Counted from the first letter of the stretch, positions 7,875-16,828 are shown. The stretch: 64,000 nt of DNA from CAVYXA01 sp963846775 (GCA_963846775.1 CAWJXB010000005.1:124001-188000); one strand, 5' to 3'. Made by a program: numbers and translations. Notes: generated by a model not told the origin, from the sequence alone.

Positions 7875-9391
7875 GGGGTATTATGCAACCGGTAGATTTT
7901 GAAATTGTCTGTCGCTTTTATCAGCTCCGCGCTCCTCTTCAGATACTGCACGAAGCCGGTGTAATAATTCAACCACCAGAATGTATCCCTCGGGAAAACA
8001 AAGTAGCTCGCCCCGCGTGTGCGCAACTGTTCCAGATCGACAATCGCCTGCTCGCTGTCGCGTGGGCCGCCCTCCCACATCCCATGTTGCTCCGGGAAAT
8101 GCCAGCCTTTGCGCTCAGCATAATAGAACAGTGTCGGATTGCCGTCATCAGCCGCGACAATCAAGGCATCTCGTGGCGTGATTTTCTTCAACTCCAAACC
8201 GGCATTGTGAAAGGAAGCGGCCACTGGTTCGTAGAATGGCACCGTGTAAAAGATTGCGAGACAAAGAAACGTGGCAGCGAGGAAGATCGACCATACCAAT
8301 TTGGTTGTTGCTGACCCAACCTTGCTTGCGACAACGGCACATGCTGTGCCGGCCAGGGCGCACGAAATCGGGACAAACGAAAGTTGATACCACGGATGCC
8401 GATTGCCGTAACCGGCGGTGAGGATAAAGAGAACCATGGCGATGAGCCACCAGTGAAAAACCCGCGCGAATTTTGGGCGCGGCGCGATGAACAAACCGAT
8501 CAAGGCGAGGATCGACAACAGCGGCGTAAGACTCGAACTGACGGTGCGCCACGCAATCTCCCAATACCACGCCAAATTCTCAATCGTGATCCCGCCTTCG
8601 CCGAAAAAATGGAACGGGTAAGATGCCCGCGCGATTTGATAGGCGTGCCAGTACCACGCGGCCGAGGGTAGAACCGCGATGATGGCGAAGAGAGCCAGCA
8701 TCTGTAGCGGCGGTCTGTGACTGTCGCTGTCTTTCTGCGCCCGAAGATTGCGGCGCTCACAGAGCGCCGCTACAAGCAAATAGAGAAGCGGCGCAGCGAT
8801 AACACCGCTGGTGGCCTTGATCAAGATCGACAATGACAGCGCGACGGCGGATAGGAAAAATGCGGTCCATTGGCGATGCTCGATCCAGCGCATGAAAAAA
8901 TATAGAGCGATCAGCGCGAGGCTGAGCGATGGGACATCCGGCATAAAGCAGCGGCTTGTCATGATGGCTAGCGGCGCAAAGCTGTAGAAAAACAGCGCCC
9001 AAACCGCTGCCAGCGGGCCGAAGACTTGGCGCACCATCAAAAAGAAAAACGGAAGCGATAACGCGAAGAAGACGACGGCTTGCGAGCGGCCGACCCATTC
9101 ATGAACGCCGAAAATCTTGTAACAAAGCGCCGCCATAAACGGCAAAATTGGAAATTCAGTTCCGACATAGCCCGGCTGATCGCCCGCCCAATCGATCTGC
9201 GGCCGGGCAAAATGAAAACCGTTCTGCAAAAAATTGCGCGCAATAGCGGCGACATCGCTCTCCCGCCAACTCCATCGATCGATGAATGGCTGGTCGATCA
9301 AAATGAAGCGCGCGGCGATGGCGAGAACCGACAATGCGATCGCGATTTTTGTCGTGCGCGCAGCCGGGCTCATGGAACGGCGATTTGACAA
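7871..9391 (-). CDS. GT39-like membrane glycosyltransferase
   Basis: 506-residue multispanning protein of the GT-C type (dolichyl-phosphate-mannose mannosyltransferase-like). The first luminal loop carries the acidic pair in FIDRWSWRESDVAAIARNFL, the usual catalytic position, then about ten hydrophobic helices and a periplasmic C-terminal part. It probably moves a sugar from a polyprenyl-phosphate carrier; acceptor unknown. Two possible starts exist, ATG 9391 and ATG 9373. A 72-base palindromic element (8703-8774) is embedded in frame and encodes a polar insert between two helices (see repeat). The downstream GNAT gene overlaps by four bases. Confidence 0.85.
   Translation of the reverse strand: MSNRRSMSPAARTTKIAIALSVLAIAARFILIDQPFIDRWSWRESDVAAIARNFLQNGFHFARPQIDWAGDQPGYVGTEFPILPFMAALCYKIFGVHEWVGRSQAVVFFALSLPFFFLMVRQVFGPLAAVWALFFYSFAPLAIMTSRCFMPDVPSLSLALIALYFFMRWIEHRQWTAFFLSAVALSLSILIKATSGVIAAPLLYLLVAALCERRNLRAQKDSDSHRPPLQMLALFAIIAVLPSAAWYWHAYQIARASYPFHFFGEGGITIENLAWYWEIAWRTVSSSLTPLLSILALIGLFIAPRPKFARVFHWWLIAMVLFILTAGYGNRHPWYQLSFVPISCALAGTACAVVASKVGSATTKLVWSIFLAATFLCLAIFYTVPFYEPVAASFHNAGLELKKITPRDALIVAADDGNPTLFYYAERKGWHFPEQHGMWEGGPRDSEQAIVDLEQLRTRGASYFVFPRDTFWWLNYYTGFVQYLKRSAELIKATDNFKIYRLHNTP
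8703..8774. repeat. Palindromic REP/MITE-like element inside a coding sequence
   Basis: Left arm TGTAGCGGCGGTCTGTGA (8703-8720) and right arm TCACAGAGCGCCGCTACA (8757-8774) are inverted copies with one mismatch over 18 bases, and the right arm contains its own short palindrome. The element lies in frame in the glycosyltransferase gene and adds about 24 polar residues (CERRN...SDSHRPPLQ) between hydrophobic helices. A related core (TGTAGCGGCGGTGTGCGAC) occurs at about 61695, just upstream of the nucleotidyltransferase start. Confidence 0.7.
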
Positions 9392-9421
9392 AGCGTCCCG
9401 GCAAAGTCAAACGAGTACATC

Positions 9422-9949
9422 TTGAGAACGTTTGTCCAGCTTGTGATTCTCGTGTTTGTGATCACCGAAGTGACGCACGCACAGGACGAGCCGAGGCTCA
9501 CGCCCGATGTGGTTGATTACGAAAAGTTGCTCCCGCTTTTGCCGGAAGCGCCCACGAACTGGACGGCAGACAAGGCGGATGGCTCAACCGAAGAGGCCGG
9601 CGGATTCAGAATCACAAACGTTCATCGCGATTACCACAAAGGCGAAGGCAACACGGCGCCGAGCGCGGCCATCAGTATTCTCGATTCAGTGGCGAATCCG
9701 GATTACGTCACCGCGACGAGCGCGAGCTGGAACAAAACCGCGGAAACGCCCGATGGTTACAGCAAGCCGGTTACGATCGATGGTAACCCTGGGTTCGAGG
9801 CCTACGAAAAAGACCGGCAACATGCGTCGCTTTGGGTCATGATCGCGAACCGCTATTTCGTCGAGATCGAACTGCAAAACCAGGAGCCGAAGCAATTGCA
9901 GGAATGGGTGAAACGGATTGATCTGAAGAAGCTGGCGGGGATCAAATGA
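9422..9949 (+). CDS. Secreted protein of unknown function
   Basis: 175 residues from TTG 9422, divergent from the glycosyltransferase (30 bases between starts). A signal peptide is evident (VQLVILVFVITEVTHAQ). The mature part has alternating hydrophobic and charged segments (LPLLPEAPTNWTADKADGST, then FRITNVHRDY) and ends in LQEWVKRIDLKKLAGIK. The overall pattern recalls small periplasmic proteins that quantify membrane damage or bind ligands, but I do not recognise a named family. No membrane helix beyond the signal peptide. Confidence 0.72.
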   Translation: MRTFVQLVILVFVITEVTHAQDEPRLTPDVVDYEKLLPLLPEAPTNWTADKADGSTEEAGGFRITNVHRDYHKGEGNTAPSAAISILDSVANPDYVTATSASWNKTAETPDGYSKPVTIDGNPGFEAYEKDRQHASLWVMIANRYFVEIELQNQEPKQLQEWVKRIDLKKLAGIK

Positions 9950-9954
9950 AAAAA

Positions 9955-10026
9955 GTGGAGTTATGGAGTGGTGGAGTAATGTCCGCATTTTTCTACTCCA
10001 TTGTTCCGCTTCACCACTTCTTCTCC
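9955..10026. repeat. Imperfect palindrome, GGAGT/ACTCC word type
   Basis: The left arm repeats GTGGAG and ATGGAG words and the right arm starting at 9993 carries ACTCCAT and CACCACTTC, so the two arms pair with bulges. It lies six bases after the stop of the secreted-protein gene. Confidence 0.5.
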
Positions 10027-10166
10027 TTGGCACAAGACGGAGCGCTTCCACGACGCGCTCGCGCAAAACCGTGAGTCCGTCTTGGCGCAAGGGCAATTCC
10101 TGGGCGAATCCGTTGCGGGCGATATTTCTGCCTTCCCATGGGTAGTGTTTGCTCATTGTCAGTTTG

Positions 10167-10290
10167 CCCTCACTGCCGCGCTTTGCGCGTGCGTCTCTCC
10201 CGGCGGGAGAGAGGAACCGGAGAGCGAGATCTGAGGCCGAGCCGTTGGTCTCTCCCGTTGGGAGAGACGGACGCGAAGCGCCAGTGAGGG
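10167..10290. repeat. Large inverted repeat with CTCTCCC/GGGAGAG cores
   Basis: Outer arms CCCTCACTG...CGCGCTTTGCGCGTGCGT and ACGGACGCGAAGCGCCAGTGAGGG pair over most of their length, and two inner hairpins (TCTCTCCCGGCGGGAGAGA; TCTCTCCCGTTGGGAGAGA) sit between them. This is the type of dispersed repeat seen in many Gram-negative genomes. Confidence 0.65.
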
Positions 10291-10441
10291 CCAATCCGAT
10301 TGCTCCACTTTTCCAAAATAGCCAACTGACAACTCACAAGCACTACCCTTCCCATGGGGTTGAATCGACAAGCAGGTGCCGAAATCAAGTCGGTCTGATA
10401 GGTTCCGTTTGATTATTGTAACGTGAGTCGCGCCTTGGCGT

Positions 10442-10468
10442 GCCGCCTGCGCTCAACGCGCAGGCGGC
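10442..10468. terminator. Perfect 11-bp hairpin after the propeller-protein gene
   Basis: GCCGCCTGCGC, a 5-base loop, then GCGCAGGCGGC. It begins about 22 bases beyond the stop codon of the minus-strand gene and could act as a terminator or protect the 3' end. No T-run follows on the minus strand, so a REP-type element is equally possible. Confidence 0.45.
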
Positions 10469-10490
10469 TACACGCTAAAGGTCTGTTAAC

Positions 10491-13400
10491 TTACGGGATA
10501 GAGTGCCCGCTGTTTGCTTTGACGATGTTGATGTCGCCCGCGTTGATGCTGCCGTTCGCGTTCACATCACTACGGAAGTTGGTGGCAGTAACCGGTTGAC
10601 CCGATTGCCCCTTCGTCTGCGAAACGTCAGACGCGTTCACCGCGCGGTTGGCATTCGTGTCGCCGACCAAAACCCCCATCGGAATGTTGATGTCGGTCGC
10701 TGGTGCATCCGCGCTATTCACGCCGTTGATCCGGACGTTAATGTTCTGCTGATCGGTTACGTTGGTGAGCGGGACGGTGACAACATTGCCGCTGACCGCG
10801 ACATTGCCAGTGCATACGCCGCCGCTGCCGACGCAGCCCGTGCCCATGGTCAGTTGCGCCTGTGGACTGCCCGTGACGGTGACATTGCCGGAGAAGGTCA
10901 CCACCATCGTGTAATCGTTAGTTCCACCGGTACTGCGGCATTCCACTCCGTCTGTGCCTGTCAGCGGCAAGGCCACGTCAAAGGTGCCCGCGGCACCGTG
11001 CGTCTTGCGCGAGACCGCGCCGGTTACCGTTACCTGGTTGCAAGGCACCAGGATATAGCTTTGACCGCCGGTAGCTGGACTGCCTGAGCCGTTGCAGAAG
11101 TACTGGTCAAAGGCCGTATCGTTCTTCTGCACTCCCCCCGTTGCGCTGGTGTTGCCGTTAGTCACCGTGCCGTAGATCACATCGAAACGTGTCTGCCCCT
11201 CGTACAATCTCAGCTCGAAGTTGGCAGTGCCGCTCCCCGGGAAGTACTGCGCCCGGAATTCGATGTTGAAGATGCGGTTGGGCGCAGTGCCACTAATCGA
11301 GGTGAAGATGCCAAATCCGCTATTGACCAAATACAGGTCGTCCCAGTACGGGAAGATGGTGTAGTCGTGGGTGGTCCACGGCAGGCAACTGTTAGTGAAG
11401 GCCGTATCGGTGGTCACGAACTGGGCGTTGCCGTTGGAAGACAGGTTCACCGAAGTAAATATCTGGTCATACAGCGTGTATGAGAACGGAAGTGCCACAG
11501 TCGTTACCGTATCATCCCCATGGTTGCCGATGTCGGTCGTGCCTGGCACGATACTGCCGCCGATCTGACTGATCGTGTAATGGTCTGAAGGCGGACAACC
11601 CTGGACTGTGTACATTCCAGAGAAGGCCGCATTGCCGTTACACGTGTTAGCAGTGACTGTTCCAACCGCAATGCTCAACGTTACGCTCCCGCCGGAGTTG
11701 AAATGCAGCGTGAAGTGGGCCGTGTTGCCGCTGACTGTGACTGCCGTCACGCTACCGGCGATGCCAGTGATCGTCAGATCGCTCGTCGAAACCGACGCCG
11801 CATCAATATTCTGGTTGAAGATCACGTCGTAGGAATAATCACCCGGCGCTGGCGGTGAGAACGTGCCACCCACAGCTGGGACGGTCGAAGTGACCTGCAG
11901 CGCGGTGATGGCATAACAGAACGTGCAGTTGAATTCAGCGTTGGGCATGCCGCAGTCAAAGGCGCCGGCGGCAATATGGATGGTCTGCACGCCTTGCGTC
12001 GTTACGGGCGAGCTATTGAAGTGGAAAATAATCTGTCTCTGGTCCCCACTTATAACAAAGCTGTTCGCCGAAATTCCATTCACCATGAAATCGCTCGCTT
12101 GGACGGTCCCAGGATTAACAGGGGAACCCAGGTTGACAGGAAAATCATTTGGCTGGCTGGAGACTGTCGTGCTGCAAACGGGCACGGTGATAGCACAGCC
12201 GCCGCCCGCAGGCAGGACCAGTGGATCCGAGTATAGATCAAACGCGTGCAAGGTGCCATTCGCGTTTGTGCCATCGCAGTTCGCGTTGTCCGCCCACAGT
12301 GTGTTAAGCTTGCCCGCGTACGCTGTCAGACCAACATAGTCACCGAAATCGATGCCATTGGCCGCCGCCGCCGCGTTCGAGAACCCGCCGCTCAAACGCA
12401 CGTTCGGGGCCCATGTCACGCCGCCATCGGTGCTGTAGGTGCCGAAGTATTCGGCATCATCATTAGGAATGCTGTTTGTCCCACCTGGACCGGGCACGCC
12501 GTTGTCATTGCGGCAATCGTGAAAGCCGACTGCAACCGTGCCGGTTGTCGGATCGAGCGCGATGTACGGCAAGAACTGGCTGCGGATTGGTGACGGTGGG
12601 TCATCGTTCACGCGGACCGGCGCGGTCCAGGTGGCGCCGTCGTCAGTCGATGTGCGCACCATAATGTCGGTGTCATTGTTCTCGTTCACCGTCTCCTCTG
12701 TGTACACCAGATAGATGCGGTTGTTGAATGGCCCGCCGGTCGCGTCCCATACCATTCCGGCCTCGGCGTCTATCGAGCGGCCGTTCTGCGCCGGGATGAA
12801 ATCAAACCCGCCCACATTGGTCGTGGAAACGGTGATGCGCGCGCCGAAGCCGCCCGCTCCCAAACCGTCAGCGTCTACATTGGCATAGATTGTCGCCGGA
12901 CCTTGGCCACCAGTCGGGCTCTGATAGGTCACAATGACCTTGCCGCCGTTCGGTCCGGGTCCAACAGCGATGCCGCCGAAGCTGCCACTAGCTGACGGGA
13001 TGGTCTGCTGCGCGCCGAACGGTCCGTAAGTACCCAGCCCCGTCACTGGCGCCCCACGCGCGACCATATTTCCGCTCGAATTCCAATCGACCCACACGCT
13101 GCCGTTTCCCACAGCGATCGACGGTTGGTCGACGCTGCCTGTGCCTACTGTTAACGGCGCGCTGAACGTGACGCCGCCGTCGGTACTTAAGATCACATTG
13201 ATCTGGTTAACGCTGTTGTTGATATAGACCAGGAACAGGTTGCCGAATGTGTCCCACGCCGCCTGTCCATCGCAGCACGCCACATTCGTGGCCACCGTGC
13301 CACGTGTCCAAGTCGCACCAGCGTTAGTCGAGTACGCGCGGAAAATGCTGTTTTCGCTGGCCAGGTTCGAAAAAGTCACCAGGTTGTTCGGGTTAGTCGG

Positions 13401-13664
13401 GTTGGCAAGTACGAAACTCTCAGACTCGTTGCCCGACCTGATACTGACGTTCGTTACCGGCGCCACGCAAGTCGTCGGCACTGATGGCTTTAAGAGATCG
13501 GTGACTTCCAGTGCGCGTTCTTTGGGCTTTATGCATTTGCGTGTTCCGTCGGGAATATTCGTGTTTGCGTTTGATTTTGGAAACTGCGCCTGCAAGACGG
13601 AGTTGAAAGGCGTGAGAAACGTAAAAAAGGCGGCAAGGACAGTCAGGCGGAGGCGTGTATTCAT
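10491..13664 (-). CDS. Large secreted beta-propeller protein with C-terminal dockerin-like module
   Basis: 1057 residues with a signal peptide (LTVLAAFFTFLTPFNSVLQAQ). Residues about 60-480 contain repeated STDGGVTF/STDDGATW blocks, the Asp-box signature of sialidase-type beta-propellers. About 490-700 hold two SbsA-type Ig-like units (FNSSPVTTQGVQTIHIAAGA; FNQNIDAASVSTSDLTITGI). About 700-885 is a Cys-containing beta-rich domain. The last 170 residues start with AVSRKTHGAAGTFDVALPL and end with two calcium-loop-like repeats (GDTNANRAVNASDVSQTK; DVNANGSINAGDINIVK). The same tail ends the protein at 40989-42269. It is probably an exported adhesive or glycan-binding protein; catalytic residues were not identified. 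Confidence 0.85.
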   Translation of the reverse strand: MNTRLRLTVLAAFFTFLTPFNSVLQAQFPKSNANTNIPDGTRKCIKPKERALEVTDLLKPSVPTTCVAPVTNVSIRSGNESESFVLANPTNPNNLVTFSNLASENSIFRAYSTNAGATWTRGTVATNVACCDGQAAWDTFGNLFLVYINNSVNQINVILSTDGGVTFSAPLTVGTGSVDQPSIAVGNGSVWVDWNSSGNMVARGAPVTGLGTYGPFGAQQTIPSASGSFGGIAVGPGPNGGKVIVTYQSPTGGQGPATIYANVDADGLGAGGFGARITVSTTNVGGFDFIPAQNGRSIDAEAGMVWDATGGPFNNRIYLVYTEETVNENNDTDIMVRTSTDDGATWTAPVRVNDDPPSPIRSQFLPYIALDPTTGTVAVGFHDCRNDNGVPGPGGTNSIPNDDAEYFGTYSTDGGVTWAPNVRLSGGFSNAAAAANGIDFGDYVGLTAYAGKLNTLWADNANCDGTNANGTLHAFDLYSDPLVLPAGGGCAITVPVCSTTVSSQPNDFPVNLGSPVNPGTVQASDFMVNGISANSFVISGDQRQIIFHFNSSPVTTQGVQTIHIAAGAFDCGMPNAEFNCTFCYAITALQVTSTVPAVGGTFSPPAPGDYSYDVIFNQNIDAASVSTSDLTITGIAGSVTAVTVSGNTAHFTLHFNSGGSVTLSIAVGTVTANTCNGNAAFSGMYTVQGCPPSDHYTISQIGGSIVPGTTDIGNHGDDTVTTVALPFSYTLYDQIFTSVNLSSNGNAQFVTTDTAFTNSCLPWTTHDYTIFPYWDDLYLVNSGFGIFTSISGTAPNRIFNIEFRAQYFPGSGTANFELRLYEGQTRFDVIYGTVTNGNTSATGGVQKNDTAFDQYFCNGSGSPATGGQSYILVPCNQVTVTGAVSRKTHGAAGTFDVALPLTGTDGVECRSTGGTNDYTMVVTFSGNVTVTGSPQAQLTMGTGCVGSGGVCTGNVAVSGNVVTVPLTNVTDQQNINVRINGVNSADAPATDINIPMGVLVGDTNANRAVNASDVSQTKGQSGQPVTATNFRSDVNANGSINAGDINIVKANSGHSIP

Positions 13665-13808
13665 ATTGGTGCGTTGGTAGAGAGTGGATTTAAGAGATGC
13701 CAGAAGAGGCGCGATTCTCTAACAATTTACCGGCGAATGTCGAGCATATTCTTGAGTGCGGCGCAAACTGCTATTGACAATCGATGCTCACTCTGATGAA
13801 CTGAAAAA

Positions 13809-14234
13809 ATGAAAATCCAACGACTTATTTTAGTGCTACTTGCATTGACATTTGCTTTGGCTCTGCAATTGCCTGGAACCGCCTTCGCTCAGGCTCACAA
13901 AGGGACATATGGTGCCAAGCTGATTTCGCCAAGACCGGGACAAGTTTTGACTCCTGGACAGGTTGTCAGGGTTCAATGGACGGCGGACTTTCCAAAGGTG
14001 GACCTATCGATGTGTGAGACGGAAGTTCTCCTTTCGCTCGATGGCGGCAAGACGATCTACATGCTTCTGACAGAACAGCGTAACCCGAACGTGCAATATT
14101 TTGATTGGACCGTCCCGAGTGCGCCCACCAATCAGGCGGTGTTGGACATTCGCTTTGGGTGTCTGAATCTCTACCCGGAGACGTCAAGCCTTCAGGTTCA
14201 ATCGTCTTTTGTGATCGGGCCGGCGGTGAATTGA
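13809..14234 (+). CDS. Small secreted Ig-like protein
   Basis: 141 residues with a strong signal peptide (LILVLLALTFALALQLPGTA). The mature region, KLISPRPGQVLTPGQVVRVQ then DLSMCETEVLLSLDGGKTIY, has the strand pattern of fungal-type KRE9/KNH-like or fibronectin-like beta-sandwich domains. Two cysteines could form a disulphide. It is divergent from the large propeller gene and 89 bases ahead of another small secreted protein, so the three may serve the same surface function. Role unknown. Confidence 0.72.
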   Translation: MKIQRLILVLLALTFALALQLPGTAFAQAHKGTYGAKLISPRPGQVLTPGQVVRVQWTADFPKVDLSMCETEVLLSLDGGKTIYMLLTEQRNPNVQYFDWTVPSAPTNQAVLDIRFGCLNLYPETSSLQVQSSFVIGPAVN

Positions 14235-14323
14235 TTCTTATTTTCGTCGGTCCTGCGCAGGCCGTGTCGCGCTTCGCCGATTGACAGCAGTCGGAAAGCA
14301 TAGGTCGTTAATGTGTCGACATC

Positions 14324-14734
14324 ATGAACTTGCTCTGCCGCATCATGGTCTCACTCCTCGCGTCGCTCGCGCTGCTTGTCGTTCCAGGGGTGGCACGAGC
14401 ACAAACTATTAATGGAGAAAACCATTTCGCCGATACGCCCGCAAGCGCTGAGGCCGCTGCTCTGCAGAAAAAAGCCACTCAAGCCCAGGCCCGGATTCAC
14501 GCTAATAAGGACGATCGTGACCAGCTAATGAGAGCCATCAAGATTAACGAGGTAACGTTGGCCAAACAAGTCCTCCTCAGAAATGGATTCACCGCTAAAG
14601 ATTTGGAAAATGCGAAGATTACTCTACGGACGGGCGGAGGGAAGGGAGGTAAGGACGAAATAGAGATATCTGCCACCTGTTGTGACCCTAAGGAAATCAC
14701 AATTCAACGATCCCTGGAGTACTTCACGAAATAA
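14324..14734 (+). CDS. Small secreted protein with Gly-Lys-rich and Cys-Cys tail
   Basis: 136 residues from ATG 14324; a second in-frame ATG at 14345 would start directly at the hydrophobic core (MVSLLASLALLVVPGVARAQ). The middle is helical and rich in Ala/Gln/Lys (about 43-85). The end contains LRTGGGKGGKDEIEISATCC, an uncommon glycine-lysine cluster followed by adjacent cysteines. I recognise no family. The Sec signal argues against a cytosolic RiPP precursor. Follows the Ig-like gene on the same strand. Confidence 0.62.
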   Translation: MNLLCRIMVSLLASLALLVVPGVARAQTINGENHFADTPASAEAAALQKKATQAQARIHANKDDRDQLMRAIKINEVTLAKQVLLRNGFTAKDLENAKITLRTGGGKGGKDEIEISATCCDPKEITIQRSLEYFTK

Positions 14735-14986
14735 TCGTTACGAAAATCCGAGGAAACCTGCCGTAGCCTCGGCTCGCCGCAGCCTTTCGCGAAGGCGGGT
14801 TTACGTTTCTGGAAGCGCGGATCACCCGCGAGCAACGCGATCACGATCCATTGCGCGACCGCTTTCACGCGGCAATTTCGCTCGCCGTGCTTTGCTCATC
14901 AAGCTCCTTCGATTGTCGCGGGCGTAGTTTTCACGAAGAGCAATCCCGCCTCTCCGGAGGCTGGGTGCCCCAAAAGAATCTGTTCG

Positions 14987-16350
14987 CTACTCGGGGTCTG
15001 TCGGATCGTTGAACAGCACCGTCAGCTTGATGCTGCCGTGCCCAAACTGCGGAAAGTTGGGAGCATTGCGATCCCCCGGGTCGAGGTTCGACGCCGTATC
15101 ATCCGGGGGAAACAGGGCCAGCGACTTTAGAAAGCTCTGGAGCGCGGCGGACTCCGGCTCCGCCAAGTGCGCATAAGCATTGCGAGAGGCTTGCGCCTCG
15201 CCGCCATGCCGCAGGATTACTTCGTCGAGCGAATTGCTGCGGCCATCGTGCCCGAAGGAGCTCTTCGCGCCCACACCCCAAAGCGGACGAGTGAGGAACT
15301 TTGTCTGCAGCGTGCCGTCGTAATTTCGTTCGTAGAAGTTCGATCCAAGATCGTGCCGCTTGAAATCAGTGAAAATGTTTTCCACCAGGAATGGATTGCC
15401 TTGCGGCTCTTTCAGAGGCGGGAACCCGTGACCGTCGTCGATCACATTGATCAGCGTACTTGCGGTGGAAAACAGGTTGTTGAAAATCCCGTGCACCGAA
15501 TCGTGAACAGTTTGCACATCAGCTACTCGGCGGTCGCGGTTAATCTGGAAGTTGGCCATGTGACAGGAATTGCATCCGATCTGATTGAATTTTTGTCGTC
15601 CGTGGGCTGTAGTCTGATTCTGCTGGCCTAGTCCGGGCTTAAAATAATTCAGGAGATAGAACTCCATGTGATCCACGATGGCAGGGTCAACCTCATACTG
15701 GCCACTTATCGGATCCGGCGGTGGTGGAGCATCGATCGCGTCCTGGGAGCCATCCAGCACCATGCCCGAAGGAGTTACAACTCTTTGTCCGGCGTGGGCC
15801 TGAGCCAGATCCGGGTCGTTGACCTCGATCCCCATCTCTTTGTGGAGCGCGCCGACTACGAATTCCCGAATCGAAATCGCGCGGCCCTCGGCGAAGAAGG
15901 GTCGCACTCTAAGATCGGGGTTAACGCCTTGGACCCCCGAAGTATCCACGGTGCCCGAAGGCGTGGCCGTAATCCTGCCATAGTCGATTCCCTTGCTGCG
16001 CAACGGCCGAGTCACCGAATGGCCGCTCTGCTCCGCCATGGTGATGGCCTGCTGACGAATGCTTCGCAGATCGCTGGTGATTTCATCGGCCAGCATCTCC
16101 TTCAATCCTAGCCCGAAAAGATGTGGGGCATCGCGGCTGTCAGGTCTTGTGGACACGTTGCCGCCCACGCCTGCCGACCCGCGCGGACGTCCATGGCACA
16201 GTGCACAACTATCAGACAGACCGGCACCAATCGCATCATCGGTATTGAGGTCGCCTACGCCATCGCCTTCATTCGGGCCTTGTCCCTGCGCGTGAGTAAA
16301 TTTGCGCTGGAAGACCTGACGTCCCCGACGGATCGAACGAAAGGGATCGC
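14987..16350 (-). CDS. Di-haem cytochrome c oxidoreductase, main part (continues the fragment at 16269-16565 after a frameshift)
   Basis: Read in this frame, the protein gives RDPFRSIRRGRQVFQRKF, then haem-binding SCALCHG and later GCNSCHM, two CXXCH sites as in di-haem cytochrome c peroxidase or DHOR-type oxidoreductases. The second domain ends with QFGHGSIKLTVLFNDPTDPE. With the signal-peptide fragment upstream, the gene spans 14987-16565 and would give about 525 residues, exported and periplasmic. The frames meet near 16345-16352, where a single-base indel must lie. The first in-frame ATG-type start after the break is at about 16168, which would lose the first haem, so a truncated product is unlikely to work. 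A promoter-like motif precedes the gene. Confidence 0.8.
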
Positions 16351-16565
16351 GGTTGAATGATGAAGATTGACGAGTTCGGAGTGAGCACGTCGCCGCGTCC
16401 GGTGCCAGTTTCCTGCTGAAGCGACTTGGCGATACCCGCCTGCGCGGTATTTGGCGCCATGGTGCGATCAGTCAGCTGGGCCCAGCAGGTGCCCGTGCCG
16501 GCAACGAACAGAAACGATCTCAAAAGGATTGTTGAAAGCACGCTCTGCCTAGGTAGAGACTTCAT
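16269..16565 (-). CDS. Di-haem cytochrome c oxidoreductase, signal-peptide fragment
   Basis: ATG 16565 (or GTG 16571) begins a signal peptide (LSTILLRSFLFVAGTGTCWA) followed by LTDRTMAPNTAQAGIAKSLQ and SIFIIQ, after which the frame leaves the homologous sequence near 16350 and runs to a stop at 16269. It is the 5' end of the gene at 14987-16350. The start lies only about 10 bases after the CAGTAC half of the bipartite motif, so the transcript would be almost leaderless. Confidence 0.7.
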   Translation of the reverse strand: MKSLPRQSVLSTILLRSFLFVAGTGTCWAQLTDRTMAPNTAQAGIAKSLQQETGTGRGDVLTPNSSIFIIQPRSLSFDPSGTSGLPAQIYSRAGTRPE

Positions 16566-16575
16566 AGTCACAAGT

Positions 16576-16606
16576 GTACTGTCCCAAATCCGGCGTGAGG
16601 TTACGC
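16576..16606 (-). promoter_or_regulatory. Bipartite ECF-type promoter motif, copy 1 (di-haem gene)
   Basis: On the minus strand GCGTAACCTC (16606-16597), 15 bases, CAGTAC (16581-16576). It precedes the di-haem gene start by about 10 bases. Half-sites and spacing are identical to the copies at 16798 and 19885. Confidence 0.6.
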
Positions 16607-16701
16607 GGAAAAATCAAGAATCGGTGACTCGAACGGTGCCGTTTACCCAAGGCGGCTTCCGTGGTGCGCTTTATCCGATTGGGGACCAACATCGGCCTGG
16701 G

Positions 16702-16773
16702 CGACCCTAACGGGATTTGAACCCATGTTGCCGCCCGAAAAGGCGATGTCCTAAGCCTCTAGACGATAGGGTC
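16702..16773 (-). tRNA. tRNA-Glu (UUC), one base short in the anticodon arm
   Basis: Acceptor stem GACCCTA/TAGGGTC pairs fully with discriminator G; the D arm GTCTAGAGGCTTAGGAC and T arm ATGGG-TTCAAAT-CCCGT are standard for tRNA-Glu. The anticodon arm reads TCGCC, TTTTCG, GGCGG, which leaves a six-base loop instead of seven, so the total is 72 rather than 73 bases. A missing G in the G-run (CGGG for CGGGG) explains it. Anticodon is TTC. CCA is not encoded. A copy of the bipartite motif lies 24 bases upstream. Confidence 0.9.
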
Positions 16774-16797
16774 ACAAACAAACTGACCTTTACCTCC

Positions 16798-16828
16798 GTA
16801 CTGTCCCAGATTTGGCGCGAGGTTACGC
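16798..16828 (-). promoter_or_regulatory. Bipartite ECF-type promoter motif, copy 2 (tRNA-Glu)
   Basis: On the minus strand GCGTAACCTC (16828-16819), 15 bases, CAGTAC (16803-16798). Flanks also match copy 1 (TTTTCCGCG ahead, GGGA before CAGTAC). The next gene downstream is tRNA-Glu, 24 bases away. Whether it drives the tRNA or is a relic of a duplication is unclear. Confidence 0.5.

Larger units (their letters stand above)
9950..10490. other. Gene-free stretch with three kinds of palindrome
   Basis: 541 bases without a convincing gene. It holds an imperfect palindrome of GGAGT/ACTCC words (9955-10026), a large inverted repeat (10167-10290) and a perfect 11-bp hairpin (10442-10468) next to the 3' end of the minus-strand gene that stops at 10491. 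Open frames here only reflect the repeats. Confidence 0.7.

Noticed and set aside
9686..10294. Minus-strand open frame of about 200 codons
   Set aside because: It is the antisense of a secreted-protein gene joined to repeat sequence; the text is low-complexity Arg/Leu-rich.
14735..14986. Possible small gene or RNA after 14734
   Set aside because: Only half-palindromic GC words (CCTGCCG/CGGCGGG-type) were seen; no reading frame with protein-like text.
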